From assembly GCA_001544655.2 (NCBI GenBank), contig FCOD02000008.1, positions 1 through 64,000 of the forward strand: a stretch of 64,000 nt of DNA. Reading direction: 5' to 3'. This stretch comes from Caballeronia turbans (GTDB lineage Bacteria; Pseudomonadota; Gammaproteobacteria; Burkholderiales; Burkholderiaceae). The translations under genes were made by a program, and so were the position numbers. Below are positions 20,040 to 31,558 of this stretch, piece after piece. The notes under the pieces are model-generated. The model worked only from the letters and a program-made list of their open reading frames with translations. It had not been told where the DNA came from and did no database searches. The first letter of the stretch is position 1. The number at the start of each line of letters is the position of its first letter.

Positions 20040-21587
20040 TTACTTGATCGCGATCTCGTCGAAGCTGAACGAGCCGTCGGGCATCACGTATGCGCCGGAA
20101 AGACGCTTGCTGCGCGCATACACGACCTTCTCCGTGACGAGGAAGATCCACGGCGCGTCCGCCCAGATGCGTTTTTGCGCATCGGCATAGAGCTTCGCTT
20201 TCTCGCCGCGATCCGTCGTGGCGAGTGCCTTCGAGAGATCGTCGTCGACCTGATCGCTCTTGTAGTACGCGGTATTGAAGAGCTTCGGCGGAAACGACGT
20301 GCCCCCGAGCAGCGGCGAGATCGCCCAGTCCGCTTCGCCCGTCGAGGACGACCAGCCGATATAGAGCATGCGAACCGGCGCCGTCTTCGGATCGGGCGCG
20401 CTCTCGATGCGCTGCACGCGCTGGCCCGCTTCGAGCGCTTCGACCGTTGCTTTCACGCCGACTTGCGCGAGTTGCTGCTGCACGAACTGGATGATCTTTT
20501 GCGCCGTCGTGTGGTTATAACCCGACCACAGTACGGTTTCGAAGCCGTTCGGATAACCCGCTTCCTTCAGCAGCTCGCGCGCTTTCGCGGGATCGTATTT
20601 CCACGGCCCGAGCTTCGTCGCATACTCGACGCCCGGCGGCACGACGCCTTCGGCCGGCACGGCATAACCTGCGAACGCAACCTTGACGAGCGCTTCCTTG
20701 TTGATCGCGTAGTTCATCGCCTCGCGCACCTTCGGGTTATCGAAGGGCTTTTGCAGCACGTTCATGCTCACGTAGCGCTGAATGATTGACGGCGCCGCGA
20801 TCAGGTCGACCTTCGGGCTCGCCTTGAGCGTCGCGGCCTGCTCGAAGGGAATCGAGAACGCGAAGTCCGCTTCGCCGGTCTGCATGAGCGCGGCGCGCGT
20901 GTTGTTATCGACCACGGGCTTCCAGTCGATCATGTCGATCTTCGGCAAGCCCTTGCGCCAGTAGCCCGCGAACTTCTTCACCTTCAGGTCGTCGGTCTGC
21001 TTCCATTCGACGAACTCGAACGGACCCGTGCCGACCGGATGAAACGCGATGTCCTTGCCGTACTTCTGGAGCGCGGTCGGCGAGATCATCACCGCCGACG
21101 GATGCGCGAGCACGTTGATGAACGCCGAGAAAGGAATCTTCAGCGTGATCTTCACCGTGTATGGATCGACCACTTCGGTCTTGTCGATCTTGTTGAAGAG
21201 GTTGTAGCGCTTGAGCTTGTTGTCCGGGTTCGTCACGCGGTCGAAGACGGCCTTCACCGCGTCCGCGTTGAAATCGGTGCCGTCCTGGAACTTCACATCC
21301 TTGCGCAGATGGATCGTGTAGACCTTCGCGTCGGGGCTCGCCTCGTAGCTCGTCGCGAGCACGTTGCGGATCTTCATGTCCTTGTCGAACCCGAAGAGGC
21401 CCTCGTAGAAGGACTTCGCCACCGCCTGCGAGAGCGTGTCGTTCGCGTCGTACGGATCCATCGTCGTGAAGGTCGAAGCGACGGCCATCACGGCGGTGCT
21501 TTGCGCATGCGACGCGACAGGCGCGAGTGAGGTCAGTGCGGCGAATGCGCTTGCAGCGAGAATCGAGCGCAGTTTGAAAGACGGCAT
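20040..21587 (-). CDS. gsiB: Periplasmic peptide/glutathione-binding protein GsiB-like
   Basis: 515-residue solute-binding protein of SBP family 5. The signal peptide runs through about residue 28 ([21 protein letters not shown], cleaved after AHA/SHA). [29 protein letters not shown] at the start of the mature chain and [23 protein letters not shown] are typical of GsiB/DppA binding proteins. The likely ligand is a peptide such as glutathione or an isoaspartyl-containing peptide; exact specificity is not readable. It lies between the ATPase and permease genes. Confidence 0.92.
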   Translation of the reverse strand: MPSFKLRSILAASAFAALTSLAPVASHAQSTAVMAVASTFTTMDPYDANDTLSQAVAKSFYEGLFGFDKDMKIRNVLATSYEASPDAKVYTIHLRKDVKFQDGTDFNADAVKAVFDRVTNPDNKLKRYNLFNKIDKTEVVDPYTVKITLKIPFSAFINVLAHPSAVMISPTALQKYGKDIAFHPVGTGPFEFVEWKQTDDLKVKKFAGYWRKGLPKIDMIDWKPVVDNNTRAALMQTGEADFAFSIPFEQAATLKASPKVDLIAAPSIIQRYVSMNVLQKPFDNPKVREAMNYAINKEALVKVAFAGYAVPAEGVVPPGVEYATKLGPWKYDPAKARELLKEAGYPNGFETVLWSGYNHTTAQKIIQFVQQQLAQVGVKATVEALEAGQRVQRIESAPDPKTAPVRMLYIGWSSSTGEADWAISPLLGGTSFPPKLFNTAYYKSDQVDDDLSKALATTDRGEKAKLYADAQKRIWADAPWIFLVTEKVVYARSKRLSGAYVMPDGSFSFDEIAIK

Positions 21588-21620
21588 CGTTGGACTCCTT
21601 GGCTTGACGTCATGGTGTTA

Positions 21621-23515
<1,895 letters not shown>

Positions 23516-23519
<4 letters not shown>

Positions 23520-24481
23520 CGATAGATCGCCGTGACGGGCGCTTCGCCTGCTCGCGCATAGCCGCGATACATGCCTTCCGTGTTGAACGGCAGCACGACG
23601 TTGCCCTTCGCGTCGACGGCGACGAGGCCGCCGCGTCCTTCGATGCGCGGCAACTTGTTCATCACGACATCGTGTGCCGCGTCCTCAAGCGACACGCCGC
23701 GATATTCCATCTGCGCCGATACGTCGTACGCCGCGAGCATGCGGATGAACATCTCGCCCGTGCCGGTGGTCGAGACGGCGCAAGTCGCGTCGTTCGCGTA
23801 ACAGCCCGCGCCGATCAGCGGCGCATCGCCGACGCGGCCCGCCTGCTTGTTGGTGATGCCGCCCGTCGATGTCGCGGCCGCCAGATGGCCGTTCGCATCG
23901 AGCGCGACGGCGCCGACAGTGCCGAACTTCCTGTCGGGATCGATGGGATCGCTGTCGAACGCGAACTTCGTCATCGCATCGTGATCGAGCATCGTGCCCG
24001 ACGTGCCGCGCGCCTTGAGCCATTGCTGATAACGCGCTTCCGTGCGGAAGTACGAGGGATCGACGAAGTCGAGCCCTTGCGCCGCGGCGAACGCTTCCGC
24101 GCCCGCTGCCGTGAACATCACGTGGTCGCTCACGTCGAGCACGCGGCGCGCGGCGAGCACGGGATTCTTCACGCGCGTCACGCAACTGATCGCGCCGGCT
24201 TCGAGCGTCGCGCCGTCCATCACGGATGCATCGAGCTCGTGCGTGCCGGCTGCCGTGAACACCGCGCCGTGGCCCGCGTTGAAGAGCGGGCAGTCTTCGA
24301 GCAGACGAACGGCTTCGGTGACGGCGTCGAGCGCGCTGCCGCCGGCGGCGAGAATGCGCTCGCCCGCGCTCAGGATTTCGCCGAGCGCCGCGTGGTAGCG
24401 CCCTTCCGTTTCGGCGTTCATGGCGTGGCGCAGGAGCGTGCCTGCCCCGCCGTGAACGGCAATGACTGGTGTTGCGTTCAT
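23516..24481 (-). CDS. iaaA: Isoaspartyl peptidase / beta-aspartyl-peptidase, plant-type asparaginase
   Basis: 321-residue Ntn-hydrolase that cleaves isoaspartyl dipeptides and asparagine. It matures by cutting before Thr188 in [11 protein letters not shown], giving alpha and beta subunits. VHGGAGT at the N-terminus, [23 protein letters not shown] and [11 protein letters not shown] are family marks. The gene order iaaA-gsiABCD is the same as in E. coli, where peptide uptake and isoaspartyl cleavage are linked. Its start overlaps the RpiR regulator stop by 4 bp. Confidence 0.95.
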
Positions 24482-25452
24482 GTCTCGCGCGGTTCCGTGT
24501 GAGTGTGTCGTTTCGCGGCCGTACGGCGCGGCGCGGGGACCGTCGGTGGCGCTTTGACGATCGACGGCGCGACGAGCCACGGCAGCACGAATTCGGTCAA
24601 TCCCGATGCCGCCTCGACCGAGCGTTTCGCCCGATGCGCGACCGCATCGCAGAGTGCTTCGATGACGGCGAGCACCGCCGTGTCGCAATTCGCCGCGAGC
24701 CTGCGCTCGGCCTGAATCGCGAGCAGCACGTCGGCGACCGGCGCGAGCGGCGACGCGGCGCTGTCCGTGAGTGCGATGACGCGCAAGCCGTGATCGCGCG
24801 CAAGCCGCGCCAGCGTGATGGTGTCGTCGACATAACGCGGGAACGCGATCGCGATCAGCACATCGCCCCGCGACGCCGTGAAGAGCCTGCGCGCCGCATG
24901 CGACGGTCCGCCCATCAGCGCGAGCGACTGGACGTTCGCGCAATACGGCGTGAGTCCGTGCTCCATCAGTCCCGCGAGGAACGCGCTCGCGCCATAGCCG
25001 ACCACGAAGACGCGCGGCGCGGCGAGGATCATGTCGACGATTGCGCCGGCCTTCGCGCCATCGACGGATGTTTGGGCAAGACGCAGATTCGCTGCCGCCT
25101 GCGCGAGCGATGCATCGAAAACTTCGGCGCCGCTCGCCGGCGATTCGAGCGCGGTGCGCAAGCGCTCGACCGGCGCGATGGTCGCCTCGAAGCCGCGCAC
25201 GAGCGCCTCGCGAAACGCCGGATAGCCCGAGAAACCGAGCGCCCGCGCGAAACGGTTCGCCGTCGCCACCGACGCGCCCACGGCGCCCGCCAGTTCGTCG
25301 ATGCGCATCGTCGCGGAACGGAACAGGTTCGCCAGCACGAACGCACCCATGCGCCGGTGGATGGGCGTGAGCGTCGGCATGGCCGCTGCGATGCGCGCGG
25401 AAATCAGAACGTCGGTGCTCGCCGGTGCACGAACCGATAGTGAACGGGACAT
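24478..25452 (-). CDS. MurR/RpiR family transcriptional regulator
   Basis: 324-residue regulator with an N-terminal RpiR helix-turn-helix (RIDELAGAVGASVATANRFARALGFSGYPAFREAL, about residues 50-85) and a C-terminal SIS domain (RVFVVGYGASAFLAG and later DVLIAIAFPRY) that normally binds a phosphosugar. It is the first gene of the iaaA-gsiABCD-peptidase operon and overlaps iaaA by 4 bp, so it probably controls the whole operon. A cell-wall sugar phosphate or a peptide-linked signal is conceivable; the ligand is unknown. The last ~30 residues are basic and disordered. Confidence 0.9.
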   Translation of the reverse strand: MSRSLSVRAPASTDVLISARIAAAMPTLTPIHRRMGAFVLANLFRSATMRIDELAGAVGASVATANRFARALGFSGYPAFREALVRGFEATIAPVERLRTALESPASGAEVFDASLAQAAANLRLAQTSVDGAKAGAIVDMILAAPRVFVVGYGASAFLAGLMEHGLTPYCANVQSLALMGGPSHAARRLFTASRGDVLIAIAFPRYVDDTITLARLARDHGLRVIALTDSAASPLAPVADVLLAIQAERRLAANCDTAVLAVIEALCDAVAHRAKRSVEAASGLTEFVLPWLVAPSIVKAPPTVPAPRRTAAKRHTHTEPRET

Positions 25453-25671
25453 GGAATGCGCTGCGGCCTCATGGCAATCAAACGCGATGAAAGTATATTT
25501 ACTCGAAAAGCCCGCCAAAAAAAATTCATTTTCATCGAACTCGGGTTTTCGATAAGGCGCGCGAGCGTGCCGCGACCGATGCATCGAACGTGCACGATCA
25601 TGCACAATACGGTGCGCGTCGCGTCGCAAAGGACGCACGATGCGCACGCTTCCCAGTCCTGACCGAACGGT
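25453..25671. promoter_or_regulatory. Divergent control region of the rpiR operon and the mscS gene
   Basis: 219 bp with a distinctly AT-rich block (about 25491-25545) containing AGTA-TATT-TACT, a short palindrome within GAAAGTATATTTACTCGAAA, followed by a run of eight A. This is the best candidate for the RpiR operator and the leftward promoter. The part nearer mscS shows repeated GTGCACGATCATGCAC-like symmetry near 25590-25605. Confidence 0.4.
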
Positions 25672-26937
25672 ATGAATTTCGACTTCCTTCCCGATCCCCT
25701 GCCGCATCTGCTCGCCGCTCATCCGTGGGCGCAACTCGTCGCGGGTCTCGTCGCGCTCGCGCTGATCGCGCTCTTCCTGCAATGGGTGGTCGCGCGCATC
25801 GTGCTGTATGTCGCACATCGGCTGCTCGTGCTCGCCGGTCATCAGAAGTGGGACCGCGCGTGCATCAAGCATCGCGCCTATCATCGCCTCTGGTACGCGG
25901 TGCCGTTCGCGACCGTCGCGCTCGGCATCGACGACGTGCCGCGCATCGGCCACTGGGCCACGGTCATCGGCCGCGTCGCGCACGGCGGCGCGTGGGTCTG
26001 CTTGTTTTTCGCCGCGGGCAGCGCGCTGTCCGCGTGGCAGGACGTCTATGCGGAAAGCAAGGAAGCACAGACGCGCTCGATCAAGGGCTATATCCAGATC
26101 GGCAAGCTGGCGCTCGCGCTCGTGTGCGGCGTGCTCGTGCTGTCCATTCTCATCGACCGCTCGCCGCTCTGGATGCTCTCCGGTCTCGGCGCGTTGTCCG
26201 CGGTGCTGCTGCTCGTCTTCAAGGACACGCTGCTGTCGCTCGTCGCGAGCACGCAACTGACATCGAACGACATGCTGCGGATCGGCGACTGGATCGAAAT
26301 GCCGCAAGCCGCCGCCGATGGCTTCGTGAAGGACATCGCGCTGCATACGGTCAAGGTCCAGAACTGGGACAACACCGTGACCACCGTGCCGACGTACAAG
26401 CTCTTTTCGGAGAGCTATCGCAACTATCGGCACATGTTCGAATCGGGCGGACGGCGCATCAAGCGTACCTTGCGCATCGACGCGCAATGCGTGCGCTTTC
26501 TCACCGAGGAAGAGACCGCACGCCTGAAGCGCTTTCGGCTGCTGCACGATTATCTGGAACAGAAGCAGACCGAGGTCGAGCAGGCGAACCGCAATCTCGG
26601 CGAACTCGCGAACGAGCCTGCGAACCGGCGGCGGCTCACGAATATCGGCACGTTTCGCGCGTACGGGCTCGCTTATCTGCAACGCCATCCGGAAATCCGC
26701 CAGGACATGGCGATCATGGTCCGCATGATGGAACCGCAATCGGAGGGCATCCCGGTCGAAGTCTATTGTTTCACCGCGACGACCGCGTGGACCCAATACG
26801 AGCGCATTCAGGGCGACGTATTCGATCATCTGCTGTCGATCCTGCCGGAAATGGGGCTGCGCCTTTATCAGGCACCCTCCGGCGCCGACATGACCGGTTT
26901 CGCGGGCCGTCTGCGCGGCGAAATGCCGGCGCTGTAA
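25672..26937 (+). CDS. Mechanosensitive ion channel protein, MscS family (YbdG-like)
   Basis: 421-residue inner-membrane channel. The first ~150 residues hold four to five hydrophobic helices; LSGLGALSAVLLLVFKDTLLSLVAS is the pore-lining TM3 of MscS proteins, followed by the beta domain with DMLRIGDWIEMP, ADGFVKDIALHTVKVQNWDNTVTTVPTYKLF. Length and the long insertion in the cytoplasmic part (LEQKQTEVEQANRNLGELAN) match the YbdG/MscM subgroup rather than the shorter MscS. It responds to membrane tension at osmotic downshock. It stands alone and diverges from the rpiR operon. Confidence 0.93.
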   Translation: MNFDFLPDPLPHLLAAHPWAQLVAGLVALALIALFLQWVVARIVLYVAHRLLVLAGHQKWDRACIKHRAYHRLWYAVPFATVALGIDDVPRIGHWATVIGRVAHGGAWVCLFFAAGSALSAWQDVYAESKEAQTRSIKGYIQIGKLALALVCGVLVLSILIDRSPLWMLSGLGALSAVLLLVFKDTLLSLVASTQLTSNDMLRIGDWIEMPQAAADGFVKDIALHTVKVQNWDNTVTTVPTYKLFSESYRNYRHMFESGGRRIKRTLRIDAQCVRFLTEEETARLKRFRLLHDYLEQKQTEVEQANRNLGELANEPANRRRLTNIGTFRAYGLAYLQRHPEIRQDMAIMVRMMEPQSEGIPVEVYCFTATTAWTQYERIQGDVFDHLLSILPEMGLRLYQAPSGADMTGFAGRLRGEMPAL

Positions 26938-27124
26938 ATGGCGCGATTCGCGCCGTCAGAAAGGATCAGGCAAGAATCCTCCATTTTTGTGTATTCACGT
27001 TGACGCTTCCCGTCCGTACGATCTAACCATCGCCGATGCGCCTTTTTTCCGCCGCTTCATAGCCGCGGTGGATACGCTTTTTTTCGCGCATCGCCATTCA
27101 ATCGTCATAAAAGGAAAACACAAC

Positions 27125-28117
27125 GTGATCGATCGCGTCCATGCCATGCGTGTCTTCACGCGTGTCGTCGATACGAACAGCTTCACGCGTGCGGCCGAGT
27201 CGCTCGGCATGCCGCGCGCGAGTGTTTCGACGACCGTGCAACAACTCGAAGCGCTGGTCGGCGTGCAATTGCTCGCACGTACGACACGGCGCCTGAATCT
27301 CACCGTCGATGGCGCCGCTTATTACGAGCGTTGCGCGCAAATCCTCGCCGATATCGACGAGCTCGAATCCGGCTTCGGCGCGGGCGAGGAGCGTCTGCGC
27401 GGACGGCTGCGCGTCGAGATGCCGGATACCGTCGCGACCTCGATCGTCGTGCCCGCGCTGCCGGAGTTTCATGCGCGCTATCCGCAGATCGAGCTGTCGA
27501 TCGGCATCGGCAATCGCAATGTGGATCTCGTCGGCGAAGGTGTCGATTGCAGCGTGCAGCTCGGCGAATTGCCCGATTCGGGTCTGATCGCGCGCCGGCT
27601 CGGCGTGCTCGAACAGGTGACGTGCGCAAGTCCGGCGTACCTGGAGAAGCACGGCACGCCGGAAACACTCGACGATCTCGCGCAGCACGTCGCGGTCAAT
27701 TGCATCTCCGAGAAAAGCGGCCGCCCCGCCGACTTCGATTTCGATGTCGACGGCGCGCCCGTCACCATGAAGATGCGCGGCTTCGTGCAGGTCGCCGACG
27801 AGCATGCGTACCTCGCATGCGGCATCGAAGGGCTGGGGATGATCCAGCCGCTGCGCATCGCGGCGCAGCCGTATCTGCGCTCGGGGCAACTGCGCGAATT
27901 GCTGCCGCAATGGAAGTCGCCGCCGCTCAAGGTATCGGTGGCGTTTCTGAAAAGCCGTCAGGCAACGCCGCGCGTGTCGGTGTTCGTCGACTGGCTCGCG
28001 GCGCTCTTCGAGCGCTCGCAGCAAATCGACGACACGCTGACGAGCCTTTATCGTTCGGCGCAGCGCCGCGGCCCCACCCGCCGGGATCGTCCCGAGGAAG
28101 AAACCGCCGGCGCGTGA
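27125..28117 (+). CDS. LysR family transcriptional regulator
   Basis: 330-residue regulator. The helix-turn-helix occupies residues ~8-65 (MRVFTRVVDTNSFTRAAESLGMPRASVSTTVQQLEALVGVQLLARTTR), followed by a substrate-binding domain (RLRVEMPDTVATSIVVPALPEFHARYPQIELSI...). I prefer the GTG start at 27125 (AAGGA 9 nt upstream), which gives the usual IDRVHAMRVF beginning; ATG at 27146 is possible. The CrgA-like C-terminal domain resembles regulators of quinone/aldehyde stress or nearby oxidoreductases, but no obvious target gene adjoins it. The end is convergent with the YciI gene. Confidence 0.9.
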   Translation: MIDRVHAMRVFTRVVDTNSFTRAAESLGMPRASVSTTVQQLEALVGVQLLARTTRRLNLTVDGAAYYERCAQILADIDELESGFGAGEERLRGRLRVEMPDTVATSIVVPALPEFHARYPQIELSIGIGNRNVDLVGEGVDCSVQLGELPDSGLIARRLGVLEQVTCASPAYLEKHGTPETLDDLAQHVAVNCISEKSGRPADFDFDVDGAPVTMKMRGFVQVADEHAYLACGIEGLGMIQPLRIAAQPYLRSGQLRELLPQWKSPPLKVSVAFLKSRQATPRVSVFVDWLAALFERSQQIDDTLTSLYRSAQRRGPTRRDRPEEETAGA

Positions 28118-28130
28118 TGCCCGCGCCGCG

Positions 28131-28427
28131 CTATCTCACGGGCGTGGCCGCATTCGTGCCCACGACCGTGTTCCACTTGCGCACTTCCCAGCGCTCGACC
28201 AGCCCGTTCGTCACGTACGGATCGTTTTTTGCGAAGTCTTCCGCGACGGCGGGCGAATTGCTGTGAAACAGCAGCATCGCGCGATCGGCGGGGGCATCGA
28301 GCGCACCAGCGAGCACGATGTCTCCCCGCTCGACCGCAGCCCATGCAAGGGCGAGATGCGCGTCGCGAAATTGCGCGCGGCGCTCCAGATAGTCTGAACA
28401 GAGATCGTAAATCAACAAATAGTGCAT
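28131..28427 (-). CDS. YciI family protein
   Basis: 98-residue YCII/ferredoxin-like alpha-beta barrel protein. It begins MHYLLIYDL and has RDAHLALAWAAVERGDIVLAGALDAP, the YciI active-site region with a conserved histidine and, later, DPYVTNGLVERWEVRKW. YciI proteins are small hydrolase- or lyase-like enzymes of poorly known function. AAGGAGG lies 7 nt before the ATG. Convergent with the LysR gene. Confidence 0.92.
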   Translation of the reverse strand: MHYLLIYDLCSDYLERRAQFRDAHLALAWAAVERGDIVLAGALDAPADRAMLLFHSNSPAVAEDFAKNDPYVTNGLVERWEVRKWNTVVGTNAATPVR

Positions 28428-28576
28428 CGCCGCCTCCTTGCGCTGAAACAGTCCCGGATTCATCGAGTTAGTTTGTCCTATTTCCGAGATGAAAACCAAG
28501 AGTTCAATCGGAAGTATCTGATCGCCTAACGATAGCGTATCGAAGATCATATGCGGATACCCAGAAGGATTCCGCC

Positions 28577-28813
28577 ATGAACCGCAATCAACCTCCCTGC
28601 AACGCGTGCCCCAAGCACGATTGCCGCAGCTGCGCGTGGACGTCGCCGCTCGACGCGTCGTACCGCACGCTCATCCAGTCGCATTCCATACTGTCGTTCG
28701 TCGCGCTTGCCGTGAAGGAAGCGCAACCCGCGCCCGCGGAGCCGGGCTCGCTCGGCGCCGCCGCCAGACGCGTCGTCAGATTCTTCTCGGAACTGAGCCT
28801 GCGCGCACGTTAA
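28577..28813 (+). CDS. Small hypothetical protein with N-terminal cysteine cluster
   Basis: 78-residue protein. The first 20 residues contain four cysteines as CNACPKHDCRSC (C8, C11, C16, C19), a spacing compatible with zinc or Fe-S binding. The rest is a soluble helical region ending FFSELSLRAR. AGGA lies upstream of the ATG. It sits 138 bp before the DUF937-OmpA gene in the same direction. I do not recognise the family. Confidence 0.6.
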   Translation: MNRNQPPCNACPKHDCRSCAWTSPLDASYRTLIQSHSILSFVALAVKEAQPAPAEPGSLGAAARRVVRFFSELSLRAR

Positions 28814-28951
28814 AAAGCACAACGCGAATCGCATTTAAGCACCGTTTTCGTAAAGAAGTTTGCACGGTTCTTTTTAGGATACCTGTGCATATAGAATCCG
28901 CTACGTACTTGCGCTTGCGTTAAGCGTTCATGTAGAAAGGAATCTCAGTCG

Positions 28952-30766
28952 ATGAGCATCAATCTGGTCCAGGCGGTCAATGCCGCGATCTCGGAACCCA
29001 TCGCCGAGCAGTTGTCGCAACAATTCGGCATTCCCGGTCAGATCGTCCGGCAGCTCGTGATACGCATCGCGCCCGGCCTGGTCGCATCGCTGATGGATCG
29101 GGCGACGCTCGTACCCGGCTCGCAGTCGGTGTATTCCGTCATCATGCAGTCGGAGACCAACGCCCACATCGCGGATCACTTATCCAAGGTGATCGCGACC
29201 ACCGGCGGACTCAAGCAGCTCGAAGCCAATGGTCATTCGCTTGCCGCGCTCGCGACGGGCCAGCGCGTCGATGCGCTGACCGACGCTGTTTCGGCCGAAA
29301 CCGGCGTTCCCACGCAAGCCACGTCGGCGCTCGCGGGCATCGTCGCCGCCGTGCTGTTCGGCATCATGAAGCGCCACTTCCTGCTCGCGCAGTGGGGACT
29401 GCCGCAGGTGCCCAAGCTGCTGCGCGATCAGGTCGGCGAAATCAATTCGTCGATGTCGAACGCGGTCGCGACAGCCATCGGCGTCGGTAACACAGAAGGC
29501 TTCACGAGTTGCATCACGCCGCGGCTCGATACGGTCGCATCGAGCCTCGAGCCGCGTACGGATGGCGATGTAGCGATGGCCGCGGCAGTTGCACCCGCGC
29601 CCGCGCCCGTTATGCAGACCGCTCCGCCCGTGCAAACTGCGCCAGCTTCAAAATCCGCGCCGCCCCCGATGCGCGCACCGGTGCGCAAACCCGCGCCGAA
29701 ACGCTCGAACAAGTGGATCTGGCTGCTCTTTGCCGTGCTGGCCGCCGTTCTCGCGCTGGTTTATTACCGCGGCTTCACGCATGGCGACAGCGTGGATCTG
29801 AGCGCCGCGCCGGCCACGCAGCACGTCACGGACATGTCAATGCCGGCGTCGTCCGCAGCGCTATCGACTACGCCGGTCACCGACACTGCGCCGGTAGCGG
29901 CACCTGTGAACACGCCGGTCGCAACCGCGGCAGAGCCGGAAACGGCCTCGGCGCCGAAGGCCGCGCCCGCCTCCTGGAAAGACGCGCAGTTGTTGTTCAG
30001 CGTCAACGCGGCAGGCGTGCCGGCGATCGAGGCGACCGTGGGCACGCAAGCAGAGAAGAAGCATCTGGTCGACACGTTGACCGCCCGCTTCGGAAAGGCC
30101 TACACGGCGGACGTTTCGGTCATTCCCGAAACCCGCCCGGCAACCTGGCTCTCGCGCCTGAACGACTTCTTCCCGCTCATGGCCGTGCCTGGTGCGGAAG
30201 CGAAGGTCAGCGGCTCGAAAGTCGAGTTGAGCGGCACGGCGGCGAACGGGAAGCTCGGCTGGACCGATCGTCTGAAAGGCACGCTCGGCGGCATGTTCCA
30301 GGTTGCGGCGTTCGACGTAGACGGCGCCGTCGCCACCGCAACGCAATCCTTTCGCAACGCGATGAAGAGCCTGCTCGCCACTGACACGCCGTGCTCTGGC
30401 GACAAGCTGACGCGGGTACTCGACCTTCAGGTTGTCAACTTCGCGCGCTCGAGTGCACAGGTGCCGGAAAGCGCGTACTCCACGCTCGGCGAGACGGCGC
30501 AGTTGCTCAAGAGCTGCGCCGCCAAGGGTTCGATCGTGAATCTCGAAATTGCGGGCTATTCGGATGCGCAAGGTGCAGCAGCGGCGAAGCTCGAAGTATC
30601 GAAGGAACGCGCTGAGGCTGTCCGGGGCTACCTGGTGCGAAACGGCGTACCGCCGCAATCGCTCACGGCCACGGGCTTTGGCGACGCCAATCCGATTGCC
30701 GACAACGATACTGCGAGCGGACGTTTCGCCAATCGACGGATCGAGTTCGTCGTCAGGAAACGCTGA
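28952..30766 (+). CDS. DUF937 - transmembrane - OmpA domain protein
   Basis: 604-residue membrane protein of composite build. Residues ~1-180 resemble DUF937 (helical, IAEQLSQQFGIPGQIVRQLV). Residues 210-250 are Pro/Ala/Lys-rich linker, and residues ~254-272 (WIWLLFAVLAAVLALVYY) are a single transmembrane helix. Residues ~340-460 resemble a divergent pair of BON-like folds (WKDAQLLFSVNAAGVPAIEATVGT). The last ~120 residues are an OmpA peptidoglycan-binding domain (NFARSSAQVPESAYSTLGE...IAGYSDAQGAAAAKLEVSKERAEAVRGYL...NRRIEFVV). The predicted topology is cytosolic N-terminus, one helix and a periplasmic C-terminus on the cell wall. AAAGGAA precedes the ATG and a strong terminator follows. Confidence 0.88.
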   Translation: MSINLVQAVNAAISEPIAEQLSQQFGIPGQIVRQLVIRIAPGLVASLMDRATLVPGSQSVYSVIMQSETNAHIADHLSKVIATTGGLKQLEANGHSLAALATGQRVDALTDAVSAETGVPTQATSALAGIVAAVLFGIMKRHFLLAQWGLPQVPKLLRDQVGEINSSMSNAVATAIGVGNTEGFTSCITPRLDTVASSLEPRTDGDVAMAAAVAPAPAPVMQTAPPVQTAPASKSAPPPMRAPVRKPAPKRSNKWIWLLFAVLAAVLALVYYRGFTHGDSVDLSAAPATQHVTDMSMPASSAALSTTPVTDTAPVAAPVNTPVATAAEPETASAPKAAPASWKDAQLLFSVNAAGVPAIEATVGTQAEKKHLVDTLTARFGKAYTADVSVIPETRPATWLSRLNDFFPLMAVPGAEAKVSGSKVELSGTAANGKLGWTDRLKGTLGGMFQVAAFDVDGAVATATQSFRNAMKSLLATDTPCSGDKLTRVLDLQVVNFARSSAQVPESAYSTLGETAQLLKSCAAKGSIVNLEIAGYSDAQGAAAAKLEVSKERAEAVRGYLVRNGVPPQSLTATGFGDANPIADNDTASGRFANRRIEFVVRKR

Positions 30767-30798
30767 GATCCGATCCGACTCACGGCATCCTTCTCCCG

Positions 30799-30835
30799 AC
30801 GCCGTCTCACGAAAGTGAGACGGCGTTTTCCTTTT
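30799..30835 (+). terminator. Rho-independent terminator of the DUF937-OmpA gene
   Basis: ACGCCGTCTCAC-GAAA-GTGAGACGGCGT forms a perfect 12 bp stem with a GAAA tetraloop, followed by TTTTCCTTTT. It lies 33 bp past the stop codon. Confidence 0.93.
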
Positions 30836-30864
30836 AGGCATGCGCGATGAGCACAATGGGCGAT

Positions 30865-31353
30865 TCAGTTGGGCTTCGCGAACTCGTTCTCGGCCCATCG
30901 CTCGGCGCTCGCCTTGCTGAGTTTGAATGAAGGGGACACGCGCACGTGCGCGAGCTGCGCGCCGTACGCATCGAAGGCTTTGAGATTCGCGTAGGGATCG
31001 TCCTCATCGGGAACGATCTCCAGCGTGACGGTAATGTCCTCGCCCCGCAGATCGACGGTGACATTCTTGTTCAGCATTGCATGACGCTGCTGTTCGTGCC
31101 GGCGCAAGACTTCCGACGCCGTCTTGACTAATGTTCGAAACGCGTTTGCGTCGAGCGGCTTTGGATTTTTCTTGTCGCGGCCCATCGTCCACGGTCCGAC
31201 GAGCGCGGGCTCCGTCTCGCCCGCCTGAATCATCTCGACGGCCCAGCCGTCGTCGTCCTCGTTCTTGATCACGCGCGCGGTCCAGCCGTCGTCGCGCCAG
31301 AGGCGATCTTCGTGGATCGTATCGTCGTTGGAGGGGAATTCGGAATCGGTCAT
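30865..31353 (-). CDS. Conserved-looking hypothetical protein
   Basis: 162-residue acidic soluble protein starting MTDSEFPSNDD. It contains WRDDGWTARVIKNEDDDGWAVEM, GPWTMGRDKKNPKPLDANAFRTLVKTASEVLRRHEQQ and VTLEIVPDEDDPYANLKAFD. No signal peptide or membrane helix. I do not recognise a family. The ATG at 31353 is chosen because upstream residues look non-coding; no strong ribosome-binding site is present. Codon usage matches the neighbouring genes. Confidence 0.75.
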   Translation of the reverse strand: MTDSEFPSNDDTIHEDRLWRDDGWTARVIKNEDDDGWAVEMIQAGETEPALVGPWTMGRDKKNPKPLDANAFRTLVKTASEVLRRHEQQRHAMLNKNVTVDLRGEDITVTLEIVPDEDDPYANLKAFDAYGAQLAHVRVSPSFKLSKASAERWAENEFAKPN

Positions 31354-31558
31354 ATCGTAGCAAGGCACGGATTGAGGCAATGCGACGAATTTTACCTTGG
31401 GCGATGCACGGGGCATCGTTCGTGCTTCAAGGATTGGCCAGACGGCCAGTGTCTTACCCAAACGCATTGCGCCGTGCTACTTTGAACGTACCGGGACCGT
31501 CCGGAATCCATCGGCAACGCAATCAAGAAACTGTAAAACTCTGTCAAGGAGCAACCGC

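Noticed and set aside
25590-27026. 478-codon frame overlapping the mscS gene in another phase
   Set aside because: Arg-rich out-of-frame reading of the mscS gene. It lacks membrane helices and any domain.
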